A stretch of DNA of 39,339 bases from CAYLZO01 sp964387775 (GCA_964387775.1 CAYLZO010000016.1:1-39339), one strand, 5' to 3'. Shown: positions 28,692-37,215, counted from the stretch's first letter. Notes: generated by a model not told the origin, from the letters alone. Made by a program: numbers and translations.

Positions 28692-29472
28692 CGTACGCCG
28701 GCTGGCCATAGTCGCTGCCGACGACGTACGACTCGACGGCGCCATGAGGGGCAGCGATGGTCCAATGTCCGCCCGCGTGGGTGTGGCCGCTGACCACGTG
28801 GCTGACCTTGGGACAGCCGAGGATGGTTTCCCCGAGGGTCAGGTTGCCAAAGTAGGCGTTGGAAAAGCTCCAGGCAAAATCCCCCGGCTTGCGCACGAGG
28901 TTCTCCTCGAAGGGGGGCACGTGGGTAGCCACCAGCACCTGGGTGATGGCTGAATCGTCGCACAAGGATGAGAGGCGCTTAGAGAACGCAGCCAGGAGTT
29001 GGGCGGCGAATGCCTGATCGGTCCGGTCCCAGTCCACAAAATTGCCGTCGTTGTTAAACATCGCCTTGTTGATGAAATAGTCCCGGGCATCCACGTCGAG
29101 GTCCGGGGCGCGGGCCGAATAGTCGTACCAGCCCAGCGTGCCACAGATGCCCAGGCTGCCCAGGCGATGGTTTTCCCCCTCCAGCCAGACAAAACCCGCC
29201 TCTCGGACGGTCGCCTCGAGCAAGCCACCCCACAGCGTCTCGCTGCTGTGCTCGCCGGACCAGAGGTCGTGGTTGCCTGCGACGGCCAGCCGGGGACAAT
29301 CGAGGTCGGCAAAGAGGGCCAGTCCCCGGCGAAAGAGGGGCAGCGGATGGCCGATGTCCCCGGCCAGGATGAAACAATCGGGCTTTTGTTGCCGCACCTC
29401 GTCGGCAAAGTGGGTCAGCGTCCCATGCCAGCGGGGATGGTAGTGGAGATCGGCCGCGACGACGACCCTCAT
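28657..29472 (-). CDS. Calcineurin-like metallophosphoesterase
   Basis: 271 residues with the full dinuclear metal site: Asp8-x-His10 (ADLHYHP), Gly-Asp39 (LAGDIGH), GNHD (66-69), THVPP and GHTHAGG. Cytosolic, no signal peptide. Such enzymes hydrolyse phosphodiesters or phosphomonoesters of nucleotides, nucleic acids or proteins; nothing here narrows the substrate. Last gene of a minus-strand run with the 29494 and TPR genes; its 3' end overlaps the convergent Nudix gene by 35 bp. Confidence 0.88.
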   Translation of the reverse strand: MRVVVAADLHYHPRWHGTLTHFADEVRQQKPDCFILAGDIGHPLPLFRRGLALFADLDCPRLAVAGNHDLWSGEHSSETLWGGLLEATVREAGFVWLEGENHRLGSLGICGTLGWYDYSARAPDLDVDARDYFINKAMFNNDGNFVDWDRTDQAFAAQLLAAFSKRLSSLCDDSAITQVLVATHVPPFEENLVRKPGDFAWSFSNAYFGNLTLGETILGCPKVSHVVSGHTHAGGHWTIAAPHGAVESYVVGSDYGQPAYVTLAFPWIVAP

Positions 29473-29493
29473 TGGCAGCCTACTCCGAACCGG

Positions 29494-29718
29494 CTATAGA
29501 ATGTCGCCAACGAGAATCCCGAGCAAGCCGAGGATCACCCCCAGGTGAAGGAGTAGATTCCCATCGGCAAAGAGAAAGAGGAAGAACCCGGGGTCGGCGT
29601 TCTCGGGCGCCAGGAAAAAGATCACGCATCGCACCAGGAAATTCAAAATGACGAGCCCCACCCCGAGCAACACCGGCAAGCCCCGCACGCGAGCCAGGTT
29701 ATCCAAAAAGTCACTCAT
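29494..29718 (-). CDS. Small two-helix membrane protein
   Basis: 74 residues from ATG 29718 (GGAGG 11 nt upstream; a GTG at 29730 is too close to it). Helices at ~15-37 (VLLGVGLVILNFLVRCVIFF) and ~53-72 (LLLHLGVILGLLGILVGDI). Unknown function. It lies 21 bp from the phosphoesterase start and 34 bp after the TPR gene, so all three are probably one operon. Confidence 0.6.
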   Translation of the reverse strand: MSDFLDNLARVRGLPVLLGVGLVILNFLVRCVIFFLAPENADPGFFLFLFADGNLLLHLGVILGLLGILVGDIL

Positions 29719-29752
29719 GCCAAACCACACCTCCCTCCCGGCTGCCTACGAC

Positions 29753-31399
29753 TCACACCGGTTCAAAGCCGGGCAGACGCTGCTCCTTGTTGCCGAAAGA
29801 GGGGTCTAGCTCGACCGCTCTGTTGAGATCGCGGCTGGCCCGATCGTATTCGCCCTTGCTGCCGTAGGCCAGGCCCCGATTATAGTACGCAATCGCCAAG
29901 TTGGGATTCAGGGCAATGGCCCGGTCCAGGTCTTGGATGGCCTGCTCATACTCGCCCAGCTTTTCGTAGGCCGAGCCTCGGTTGGCAAGCGCCACCGCCA
30001 GGCTGGGATCGAGCTCCAGTGCCCGGTCAAAGTCCTCGATAGCTCGCCGGTACTCGCGTATGGCTGCGCGGGCCAAGCCGCGGGCATAATGGGCCTTGGC
30101 ATTGCTGGGCTGAAGCTCAACGGCCCGGCCATAATCGGCAACGGCCTGCCAATGCTCCTCGAGAGCCATGTACGTGTCACCTCGGGCGAGGAACAGCGCC
30201 GCATAAGAGGGGGCCAACTCGATGGCCCGATTCAGATCCTCCAGGGCCTCGTCGTACATCTCGAGCTGGTGTCGTGCCAGGCCCCGCTGGTAGAACCCTT
30301 CGAACCAATCGGGGGCCAACGCACAAGCTCTATCCAGGTCGTTCAGGCCCCATTGTAGCTCACCCGTCGCAGTGCGGGCCGCCCCCCGCGCCGCATAGGC
30401 GCCGGCGTGATTCTGGTCGATCTCCAGAACCCGGTCCTGATCCTGGATGGCCTTGTCATACTCGCCCATCTCGGCGTAGAGCAGCCCTCGCCGATAGTAG
30501 CCCTCGGCCATGTCGGGCTCCAAGCGGAGCGCCCGCCCATAGTCCTCCATGGCCCGCTTGAACTCGCCCAGGCGCTCACGGATCACGCCGCGATAGAGGT
30601 AGGCCCACGCATTCTCCCCCAGCTTTAGCGCCCCTTCGAGGTCCTGGAGCGCCCGCTGGTTGCGGGCCAGCACGTGGTTGACGACGGCGTGGTTGACCAG
30701 CGCCTCCGGCTCGGTGGCAGAGAGGTCCATGGCCCGTCCATAGTGGGTCAAGGCCCGCTCGTGCTGCCCCAGGTAGTAACAGGCATTGCCCAGACGCACC
30801 AGCTCGTCGGCGTGCTGCTGTAGGCGGAGCGCCCGGCGCTCCTTGCGCACGCTGACGGAAGTGGCCATCTCGATTCGCTCCAGTTGGGCGATGATCTGCC
30901 GCCACTCGCCCCTCAGCTCCGGTGGGAGCTCCGGGACGTCGAGGCTGATAAGCCGCGTCTGGGCCACGCCGCCGGCCCGCTGGAGCTCCTCGAACTGGGC
31001 CCACAAGCGCGCCTTCTCCTCGCGGACGAGGTCCTCGCGCAACTCCAATTCGCCGCGCAGCACACGCCGCTCCTCTTCTAGCAGCGCGATCTGTTGATTC
31101 AGCGCCTCCAGCTCGCGGGCGTGCGTTCGCTCCAGCCGCACGTATTGGCGCTCAAAAGCCCCGCTCCGGCGGCCCAGATTGATGGCCCAGACCAACTCGA
31201 TCAGGCCCACCAGGAGCAGCGTGGCCACCGGCCCCCAGCGACCGATGTTCAGGTCTACGACCAGGTATCGGATCCACGCCTCGACAAAGGCGGGATGCGG
31301 CAGCCACACCCGCACCCAGGGCCAGAATACGACGGCCGCAATCGCCAAGATGACGATCAGGCCGACAAGCACCAACAGCGCCCATCCACGTTTTCCCAT
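29753..31399 (-). CDS. Membrane-anchored TPR-repeat protein
   Basis: 548 residues from ATG 31399 (AGGAGA 11 nt upstream; the frame extends into the upstream tandem palindrome, which is not coding). Two membrane helices at ~6-32 and ~57-78, a coiled coil ~80-165 (LEEERRVLRGELELREDL), then ten consecutive tetratricopeptide repeats from ~210 to the end (e.g. EYDKAIQDQDRVLEIDQNHAGAY). A cytoplasmic protein-interaction scaffold at the membrane; partner unknown. Strongly regular repeats make recombination within the gene possible. Confidence 0.88.
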   Translation of the reverse strand: MGKRGWALLVLVGLIVILAIAAVVFWPWVRVWLPHPAFVEAWIRYLVVDLNIGRWGPVATLLLVGLIELVWAINLGRRSGAFERQYVRLERTHARELEALNQQIALLEEERRVLRGELELREDLVREEKARLWAQFEELQRAGGVAQTRLISLDVPELPPELRGEWRQIIAQLERIEMATSVSVRKERRALRLQQHADELVRLGNACYYLGQHERALTHYGRAMDLSATEPEALVNHAVVNHVLARNQRALQDLEGALKLGENAWAYLYRGVIRERLGEFKRAMEDYGRALRLEPDMAEGYYRRGLLYAEMGEYDKAIQDQDRVLEIDQNHAGAYAARGAARTATGELQWGLNDLDRACALAPDWFEGFYQRGLARHQLEMYDEALEDLNRAIELAPSYAALFLARGDTYMALEEHWQAVADYGRAVELQPSNAKAHYARGLARAAIREYRRAIEDFDRALELDPSLAVALANRGSAYEKLGEYEQAIQDLDRAIALNPNLAIAYYNRGLAYGSKGEYDRASRDLNRAVELDPSFGNKEQRLPGFEPV

Positions 31400-31423
31400 T
31401 GTTTTCGCTTTCTCCTCACTCGC

Positions 31424-31663
31424 CGACGAGTAGTGGTAAGGTGTTGACTGATGGGGGACGGGCAAACCCGCCCCCATCAGTCAACGTGCATCCACTACTC
31501 GTCGATGAGAAGTGGTAAGGTGTTGACTGATGGGGGACGGGCAAACCCGCCCCCATCAGTCAACGTGCATCCACTACTCGTCGATGAGAAGTGGTAAGGT
31601 ATTGACTCAAGGGGACTGGGCAAACCCAGCCCCCTTGAGTCAATATCCACCCACTACTCGTCG
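31424..31663. repeat. Three tandem 79-bp palindromes
   Basis: Head-to-tail units at about 31424-31504, 31503-31583 and 31582-31663 (period 79 bp), each a near-complete palindrome: outer arms CGACGAGTAGTGG/CCACTACTCGTCG and inner arms GTTGACTGATGGGGG/CCCCCATCAGTCAAC with a CAAA loop. Units 1 and 2 are almost identical. Unit 3 has different inner arms (ATTGACTCAAGGGG/CCCCTTGAGTCAAT) that still pair. The outer arm of unit 3 provides the last codons and TAG stop of hflX. This fills the whole 254-nt gap between hflX and the TPR gene. Confidence 0.9.
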
Positions 31664-32913
31664 ATCATGTAGGGATGGAAAAGGTCGAGCCACCGGCGCG
31701 GCAGGTGGCCCTCCAGCACGGTGCCCTCCCTGTTATGTTCAGTTTCGACCAGCGTCGCCTGTTCGTGGAACAGGGAGGTCAGATCCCCCCGCTCATAAGG
31801 CACCTGAACAGTGATATAGACCATGTTCTCCGAGAGCACCTCTTCGATTCGCGACAGGAGCGCCTCCAGGCCGATCCCTCGCTTGGCCGAGACGGCCAGA
31901 CTATTGGGGAACTCCTGGAGCCAATCCACGATCTCGGCCGGGTTTGCCATCCGGTCGATCTTGTTCAAGGCGACGACGATGGGCAGATCGGTGACCTCCA
32001 GGTCGGCCAGGGTCTCTATCACCGTTTTGCTCTGCTGGCAGACGTTGGGATGGGTGACGTCCACTACGTGCAGGATGAGATCCGCTTCGTTGATCTCTTC
32101 CAGCGTCGCTCGAAAGGCCGCCACCAGGTCGGTGGGGAGTTTCTGGATGAAACCGACCGTGTCGCTAAAGAGCACCTCCCGTCCCGAAGGCAGATCGACA
32201 CGCCGGGTCGTCGGGTCGAGGGTGGCAAAGAGCTTGTCCTCCACCAAGACGTCGGCCCCCGAAAGCGCGTTCAACAGCGTGGACTTGCCGGCGTTGGTGT
32301 AGCCGACGATAGCAACCACAGGAACGTTATGACGCTTGCGCTGTCGCCGGTGGATGGCCCGGTGCCGGCGCACCTGCTCCAATTCCTCCTTGATGTGTTC
32401 GATCCGCCGGCCGATCTCGCGGCGGTCCACCTCGAGCTGGGTCTCGCCGGGGCCGCGCAGGCCGACGCCGCCCATCCCACCCCGCGTGGCGCCGCCACCG
32501 GCCTGCCGCGCCAGGTGGGTCCAGGCTTGGGTCAGCCGGGGCAAACGATACTGGTACTGGGCCAACTCCACCTGGAGCTGGCCTTCCCGCGTCTGCGCGT
32601 GCTGGGCAAAGATGTCGAGGATGAGGCTCGTCCGGTCCAGCACCTTGACGTCCTCACCCAACGCCTCTTCGAGGTTTCGCAGTTGGCGAGGCGAGAGTTC
32701 CTCGTCAAAGACCACGGCGTTACAGACCAAGTCGTCGCGCAGCTCGACCAGCTCCTCTACCTTGCCCGAGCCGATGAGGGTCGCCGGATTGTAGCGATCC
32801 AGACGCTGCCAGGTACGCCCCACCACCTCCATGCCTGCTGTCTGGGCCAGGTGCCCCAACTCGACCAGAGAGTCCTCGATCTCCCAGTCGTTCTGTTCCC
32901 CCTTGAGTTGCAT
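31654..32913 (-). CDS. hflX: GTPase HflX, ribosome-associated
   Basis: 419 residues from the first ATG. HflX rescues or splits stalled/heat-damaged ribosomes. N-terminal HflX domain (AVVFDEELSPRQLRNLE, VLDRTSLILDIFAQHAQTREGQLQVELAQ), glycine-rich GGMGGVGLRGPGETQLEVDRR, then the G domain: G1 GYTNAGKST (204-212), G2 region FATLDPTTR, G3 DTVG (251-254), G4 NKID. The first ATG cuts off the first strand of the domain: the frame continues upstream with no stop and reads ETEAPIERTLLVG, a normal family N-terminus, but has no ATG, GTG or TTG before the kinase stop. The only plausible initiator is ATT 32973, directly after GAGGTGG. The stop lies in the tandem palindrome. Confidence 0.93.
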   Translation of the reverse strand: MQLKGEQNDWEIEDSLVELGHLAQTAGMEVVGRTWQRLDRYNPATLIGSGKVEELVELRDDLVCNAVVFDEELSPRQLRNLEEALGEDVKVLDRTSLILDIFAQHAQTREGQLQVELAQYQYRLPRLTQAWTHLARQAGGGATRGGMGGVGLRGPGETQLEVDRREIGRRIEHIKEELEQVRRHRAIHRRQRKRHNVPVVAIVGYTNAGKSTLLNALSGADVLVEDKLFATLDPTTRRVDLPSGREVLFSDTVGFIQKLPTDLVAAFRATLEEINEADLILHVVDVTHPNVCQQSKTVIETLADLEVTDLPIVVALNKIDRMANPAEIVDWLQEFPNSLAVSAKRGIGLEALLSRIEEVLSENMVYITVQVPYERGDLTSLFHEQATLVETEHNREGTVLEGHLPRRWLDLFHPYMIDE

Positions 32914-32978
32914 CCCGACGAGCAGCGTGCGCTCGATGGGCGCTTCCGTTTCATAAAGTGTCCGAACGATAATCCACC

Positions 32979-34847
32979 TCAGTCTTCTTCCGCTTCTGAC
33001 GACTCGGATTTCTCCTGGAAATCTCCCCAGGCGGACCGAACCGGCAGCAGGATGTGAAATTGGCTGCCCGGGCAGTGGACCGGGTCGTAGCCGGGACTCT
33101 CGACCCAGATACGCCCGCCGTGGGCTTCGACGATGCCTTTGGCGATGGTCAGGCCCAGGCCCGGACCGGCACCCATAAAGCGGGTCTTGCTGCTGGAGTG
33201 CAGTTCCGGACCTTCGACGCGATAGAACTTGTCAAAGATGCGCTCCTGCTCGTCAAGGTCAATCCCCACCCCGGTGTCGGCTACGACCACCTCCACGAAC
33301 GTGGGCCGGTCATCCTGGCTCTTGAGCTCGCGGGCATTGATCTCGATCCGGCCGCCGTCGGGCGTGTACTTGACCGCATTGCCGATGATGTTGCCGAAAA
33401 CCTGGTACAGGCGCAGGGCGTCGGCTTCGACGTAGGGCAAGCCCGCAAGTTCGCCGATGACGATCTCTTGCTGGCGCTCGGTGGCCGGCTCGATGAGGTC
33501 GGCGCGGGCCAATTCGATCATGTTCAGCAAAGACGTCATCTCCAGGTTGAGAGCCAGCACCTCGGTATCGATCAGGGACACGTCGATGATGGCCTCAATG
33601 ATCGTCCGTAGCCGGTCTGCGCCCTTGACGATGCCCGACACCTGCCGTTTGATGGCGTCTGGCGGCAGTTCGTGGAGGTCGGTCTCGACCAGCATCTCGG
33701 CGTAGCCCTGGATCAGGGTCAACGGGGTCTTGAGTTCGTGGGCCGCAATCGCCACAAAATCCGACTTTTTCTTGTCCAGCTTGGCCAGGTCCCGGTTGAG
33801 CCGGGCCAGCTCCTCGGTGCGCTCCTGGACCCGCTGGTCGAGGTGCTGGTTCAACTGCACCAGTTCTTCGTAAAGTTGGGTGTTGTTCAGTGCCACTCCG
33901 GCCTGGTCGGCTACGGACTGGACCATCTCGATGACGGCCGTCTCCAGCGGCCGATCCTCGGCCAGCCTGTCCACCGTAATCACGCCCACCGGCCGCTCCT
34001 CCCCCGAGAGCGGGACCACCAGCAGCGTCCGCTGGGGAAAGAGAGAGGCCATCGTCTCGCGGCCTTGATCCACCTCGCTGACGAGCTGCAACTGCCGGGT
34101 CTTGAAAGCCCGGGCGATGACCGAGCGATCCTCGTCCAGGGAGACGTAGCCGCCGGTCAGTTTTTCGCCGTCGATGCCCAAAGAGACGGCAACGGACAGC
34201 TCGCTGGCCTCCCGGTCGGCCAGCCAGACGGCGCAACGGTCGATCTGCGATACCGAAACCAGGTTCTCGGCAACGGCCGACAGGATCTGCTTCACGTCCA
34301 GCGTGGAGCTGATCGCCCGCGACACGTTGTACAGGATGCGCAGGCGCGACAGGGCGCGATCGGCCTCCTCCGTGGCCATCGCCAGGCGGCGCGTCATGAA
34401 CTCGGCCTCCACCAACCGCTCTGAAAGGAGCTCGCGGCTGGCCTGGGTAAAGGCCCACCCCATCAAGCGGTAGGAGCGGTCGAAGGAGGGCCGGAGGGTG
34501 TGCAGCCAATTGACGATCACCTCGGCGGGGTGGAACTGGGTCAGCCGCTCCCAGATCAGCTCTTTGAGTAGGAAAAATATCTCCAGCGTATCTTCGAGCT
34601 GAAACTCTTGCTCCACCCGGCTGGTGGCGATGCGCTGGACGACCTCGGCCACCGGATCCTGGCTGTCTTGCTCTACAGCTTGGGTAAAGGCTTCATAGTA
34701 GTCAACAAAAAACTGCCGCTCCAACTCCTTGGTCGTCAGTTGACGGTCCCGATCCCCACCACGGGACCGGACCATCTTGATCCAGGCGGGTACGATCACC
34801 CGCTCATTCTGGCGCAACCACGCAGCAACCCGCTCCCTGGAGCTCAT
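32979..34847 (-). CDS. Cytoplasmic GAF-domain sensor histidine kinase
   Basis: 622 residues from ATG 34847 (GGAGGT upstream); the longer frame overlaps the receiver gene. N-terminal ~150 residues are all-helical and resemble RsbRD-type sensor domains (AAWLRQNERVIVPAWIKMV). GAF domain ~180-325 (IDRCAVWLAD, GVITVDRLAEDRPL). A short coiled coil leads to HisKA with His370 (AAHELKTPLTLIQGYAEML), then HATPase (GNIIGNAVKYTPDGG, VADTGVGI, GAGPGLGLTIAKGIVEAHGG). No membrane helix, so it senses a cytoplasmic signal, possibly redox or a ligand via GAF. It is directly preceded by a receiver-only protein that is its probable phospho-acceptor. Confidence 0.92.
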   Translation of the reverse strand: MSSRERVAAWLRQNERVIVPAWIKMVRSRGGDRDRQLTTKELERQFFVDYYEAFTQAVEQDSQDPVAEVVQRIATSRVEQEFQLEDTLEIFFLLKELIWERLTQFHPAEVIVNWLHTLRPSFDRSYRLMGWAFTQASRELLSERLVEAEFMTRRLAMATEEADRALSRLRILYNVSRAISSTLDVKQILSAVAENLVSVSQIDRCAVWLADREASELSVAVSLGIDGEKLTGGYVSLDEDRSVIARAFKTRQLQLVSEVDQGRETMASLFPQRTLLVVPLSGEERPVGVITVDRLAEDRPLETAVIEMVQSVADQAGVALNNTQLYEELVQLNQHLDQRVQERTEELARLNRDLAKLDKKKSDFVAIAAHELKTPLTLIQGYAEMLVETDLHELPPDAIKRQVSGIVKGADRLRTIIEAIIDVSLIDTEVLALNLEMTSLLNMIELARADLIEPATERQQEIVIGELAGLPYVEADALRLYQVFGNIIGNAVKYTPDGGRIEINARELKSQDDRPTFVEVVVADTGVGIDLDEQERIFDKFYRVEGPELHSSSKTRFMGAGPGLGLTIAKGIVEAHGGRIWVESPGYDPVHCPGSQFHILLPVRSAWGDFQEKSESSEAEED

Positions 34848-34866
34848 ACAACCTCCAACTCGTCGA

Positions 34867-35274
34867 CTATGTGCCAGCAGATACCGAGTCAGCCCGAGAA
34901 GCCCGACCCAGCACGCGCTCGACGCTCTCAATCAACTCTTTCGGGCCGAAAGGCTTGGTGATATAGTCGTCCACCCCGGCAATGTGCAAACCCAGGACGC
35001 GGTCAATCCCCTGTGCCTTGGCAGTGACCACGATCACGGGGACGTCTGCGACGTCTTTCCGGGCCTTGATCTGGCGATAGACTTCCCAACCATCCACATC
35101 AGGCATCATCAGATCGAGCAACACCAGGTCTGGAGGATTCTCGGCCATCGCCTCCAATCCTTCGCGGCCGCCCACCGCGCCGTCAACGCTATATCCGCGC
35201 CTGCCCAAAATCAGGCGGATGAGCTCGATCATTTCTGGATGATCTTCGATGCAGAGAATTCGTTTTTCGGCCAT
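34867..35274 (-). CDS. Single-domain response regulator
   Basis: 135 residues: one CheY-like receiver only. Acidic pocket Glu10-Asp11 (CIEDH), phospho-acceptor Asp54 (LVLLDLMMPDVDGWEVY), Thr (VVTAKA) and Lys (ITKPFGPKELI). No output domain, so it works by protein contact or in a phosphorelay. 19 bp separate it from the kinase gene downstream and 27 bp from the butyrate kinase upstream, so all three are co-transcribed. Confidence 0.93.
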   Translation of the reverse strand: MAEKRILCIEDHPEMIELIRLILGRRGYSVDGAVGGREGLEAMAENPPDLVLLDLMMPDVDGWEVYRQIKARKDVADVPVIVVTAKAQGIDRVLGLHIAGVDDYITKPFGPKELIESVERVLGRASRADSVSAGT

Positions 35275-35301
35275 AAAATGCCTCCAGTGCTCCCTCGTGG
35301 G

Positions 35302-36387
35302 TCAGTAGTCCCGCGCCGGCTCTTTGCCGGCCAAGACGCGGAGCGCCCCCTTGGCCAGGGCCAGCATCTCGTCCTCACCGGGATAGAACAGCAGGGGCGC
35401 GATCCAGGCGACACGCTCCCGAACCCAGTCCATCAGCATGTCGGAATGAACCAGACCCCCGGTGAGAACCACGGCGTCCAGATCCCCCTTTAGCACCGTC
35501 GCCATAGCCCCGATCTCTTTGGCAATCTGATAGGCCATCGCCTCGTAGATCAAGCGGGCGTGCTCGTCTCCGGCCTCGATGCGCCGCTCCACCTCCACGG
35601 CGCTATTTGTCCCCAGGTGGGCGACCAGGCCGCCCTGCCCCGCGATCTTTTTGAACATCTCCTCGTAGGTCAGGTCATAGTCCGCGTAGGCGTACACGCC
35701 AAAACACATGCGTACTATGTCACCCACCGGCAGCCCCCCCGACCGCTCCGGCGCAAAGGGGCCGGTGCCGTCCAGAGCCTGGTTGACGTCGATCATCTGC
35801 CCTCGCCGATGGGCCGTGACCGAGATGCCCCCGCCCAGGTGGACGATCACCAAGTTCAATTCGGAATAGGGGCGGTCCAGGTCTTGCGCCGCCCGCCGCG
35901 CCGTCGCTTTCAGATTCAGGGCGTGGGAGAGGCTCCGGCGTTCGATCTCGGGCAGGCCAGAGACACGGGCCAGCTCGTGAAACTCATCCACACAGACGGG
36001 GTCTACGATAAAGGCCGGGATGCCTACCCGCCCGGCGATCTCGTGGGCCAACGGCGCCCCCAGGTTCGACGCGTGCTCTCGCTCCTTGTCCCGCCTGAGC
36101 AACTCGGCCAACATCCTATCGTTGACGCGATAGGTCCCGCCGGGAATCGGCCGCAGCAGCCCTCCCCGGCCCACCACCGCAGAGAGCGACGTCAGCGGGA
36201 TTTGCGCCTGCTCCAGGAAATCCAGGACAGCGCCCAGGCGTAGATCGTACTGGTCGAGCACGTGGGAAAACGCCTCAAGCTCGCGGCTGGAATGTCGCAG
36301 GGTCTCAACAAACAAAGGCTGCTCATCCTCATAGACGGAAACCTTTGTCGAAGTCGAGCCAGGGTTGATGACCAGCAGCCGGTGCAT
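35302..36387 (-). CDS. buk: Butyrate kinase
   Basis: 361 residues, acetokinase-family enzyme making butyrate (or a branched acid) and ATP from the acyl phosphate. Visible motifs: phosphate-binding NPGSTSTK (8-15), VVGRGGLLRPIPGGTYRVN, SNLGAPLAHEIA, FIVDPVCVDEF, LGGGISVTAHRRGQMIDVNQALDGTGPF, PERSGGLPVGD and the adenosine motif VVLTGGLVHSDM. The PIPGGTY/NLGA pattern is that of butyrate rather than acetate kinases. The partner phosphotransbutyrylase gene is not in the window. It heads an operon with the receiver, sensor kinase and hflX, from the promoter at 36461-36489; GGAGG precedes the ATG. Confidence 0.92.
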   Translation of the reverse strand: MHRLLVINPGSTSTKVSVYEDEQPLFVETLRHSSRELEAFSHVLDQYDLRLGAVLDFLEQAQIPLTSLSAVVGRGGLLRPIPGGTYRVNDRMLAELLRRDKEREHASNLGAPLAHEIAGRVGIPAFIVDPVCVDEFHELARVSGLPEIERRSLSHALNLKATARRAAQDLDRPYSELNLVIVHLGGGISVTAHRRGQMIDVNQALDGTGPFAPERSGGLPVGDIVRMCFGVYAYADYDLTYEEMFKKIAGQGGLVAHLGTNSAVEVERRIEAGDEHARLIYEAMAYQIAKEIGAMATVLKGDLDAVVLTGGLVHSDMLMDWVRERVAWIAPLLFYPGEDEMLALAKGALRVLAGKEPARDY

Positions 36388-36460
36388 GTCGTTCCTCCAC
36401 GATTCCGACGCGTTGCAGCAAGCAGATCAAGGCCAGCGCGTGACCGTTTCAATGGCGAAT

Positions 36461-36489
36461 AGTGTACCATAGGTCCCACAAACTGGCAA
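36461..36489 (-). promoter_or_regulatory. Promoter of the buk operon
   Basis: Minus strand: TTGCCA (36489-36484), 17-bp spacer, TACACT (36466-36461). Predicted start ~36454, a ~67-nt leader before buk. Confidence 0.7.
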
Positions 36490-36504
36490 TTTGCCCCCAG
36501 ACCG

Positions 36505-37092
36505 TCAACGGTGCAAGCGCTGCCGGACCTCCACACGCAGGTCAAAGACCTCGCCCAGGAAACGCCCCTTCTTCTCCCCGGCCCAGATCTCCGAGCCACA
36601 GTCGAACGGGCAATCGACGAGCACCACCAGGCGGTCGCCATCCAGCCTGACGTCCAGGTCTTGGACGGCGTCGCTGTGGCTCCGGTCCAGGCCATCGGCC
36701 AGGCGCAGGAGGGCGCCCAGCACCGTCACGATCTCCTGATCGTCGGCGTCCAACGCGGCAAAGCCCTTGTGCTTCTGCTTTGGCCGCGCCCCACGGTGGT
36801 ACCGGGCCACATTGGCCACGATCCGCTGCTCCCGCCCGGTGAGTCCCGGCAGGTCGGCCTTCATGATGAGCTTGTAGGCCGTCTTGTGGTGGCCCCAATA
36901 GCCCTCCACGTAGCCGATGTCGTGCAAAAGCCCGGCGCAATGGAGCAAATCCCGATACTCGTCGCCCAGATCGTGCAGATCGGCCGTCGCATCGAACAAC
37001 TTGACGGCCAGGCGGGCATCCTGGCGGCTGTGCTCCTCCTCAAAGCCGTAGCGCCGGCCCAGGGCAATGCAGGCGTCGAATGTTTCTTGCAT
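36505..37092 (-). CDS. HD-domain phosphohydrolase (Ppx/GppA C-terminal type)
   Basis: 195 residues. HD motif His57-Asp58 (LLHDIGYVEGYWGHHK), upstream His21 (EEEHSRQDARLAVKLFD) and downstream ARYHRG form the metal site. Closely follows the C-terminal HD domain of exopolyphosphatase/GppA proteins (LPGLTGREQRIVANVARYHR), here without the sugar-kinase-like catalytic half. Members may act on phosphorylated nucleotides or ppGpp-like alarmones; not determinable here. GGAGGAC precedes ATG 37092. It ends 16 bp beyond the buk promoter's -35 box, so buk is a separate transcript or fed by read-through. Confidence 0.85.
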   Translation of the reverse strand: MQETFDACIALGRRYGFEEEHSRQDARLAVKLFDATADLHDLGDEYRDLLHCAGLLHDIGYVEGYWGHHKTAYKLIMKADLPGLTGREQRIVANVARYHRGARPKQKHKGFAALDADDQEIVTVLGALLRLADGLDRSHSDAVQDLDVRLDGDRLVVLVDCPFDCGSEIWAGEKKGRFLGEVFDLRVEVRQRLHR

Positions 37093-37101
37093 GGACTGTC
37101 C

Positions 37102-37180
37102 TCCGTGTTGCGTGTTGCGTGTTGCGTATTACGTATTGCGTGGCGTGTCGCCAAAGCGGCCACGCATCACGAAACACGCA
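37102..37180. repeat. TTGCGT-type repeat in the HD gene's leader
   Basis: GTGTTGCGTGTTGCGTGTTG then CGTATTACGTATTGCGTGGC on the left, with a degenerate inverted counterpart (CCACGCATCACGAAACACGC, 37160-37179) on the right. It makes up almost the whole ~85-nt 5' UTR of the HD gene. Similar GCGTATTACGTATTGCGT arrays are, from memory, common dispersed repeats. Confidence 0.6.
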
Positions 37181-37186
37181 CTATGC

Positions 37187-37215
37187 ATTTTAGCCTTTGT
37201 TGGGCCGGCTGTCAA
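37187..37215 (-). promoter_or_regulatory. Promoter of the HD-domain gene
   Basis: Minus strand: TTGACA (37215-37210), 17-bp spacer, TAAAAT (37192-37187). Predicted start ~37180. Divergent to the ubiD-side promoter, with 29 bp between the -35 boxes. Confidence 0.75.

Noticed and set aside
31424..31663. CRISPR-like array
   Set aside because: Three regularly spaced repeats, but each complete 79-bp unit is repeated and palindromic; there are no unique spacers and no cas genes nearby.
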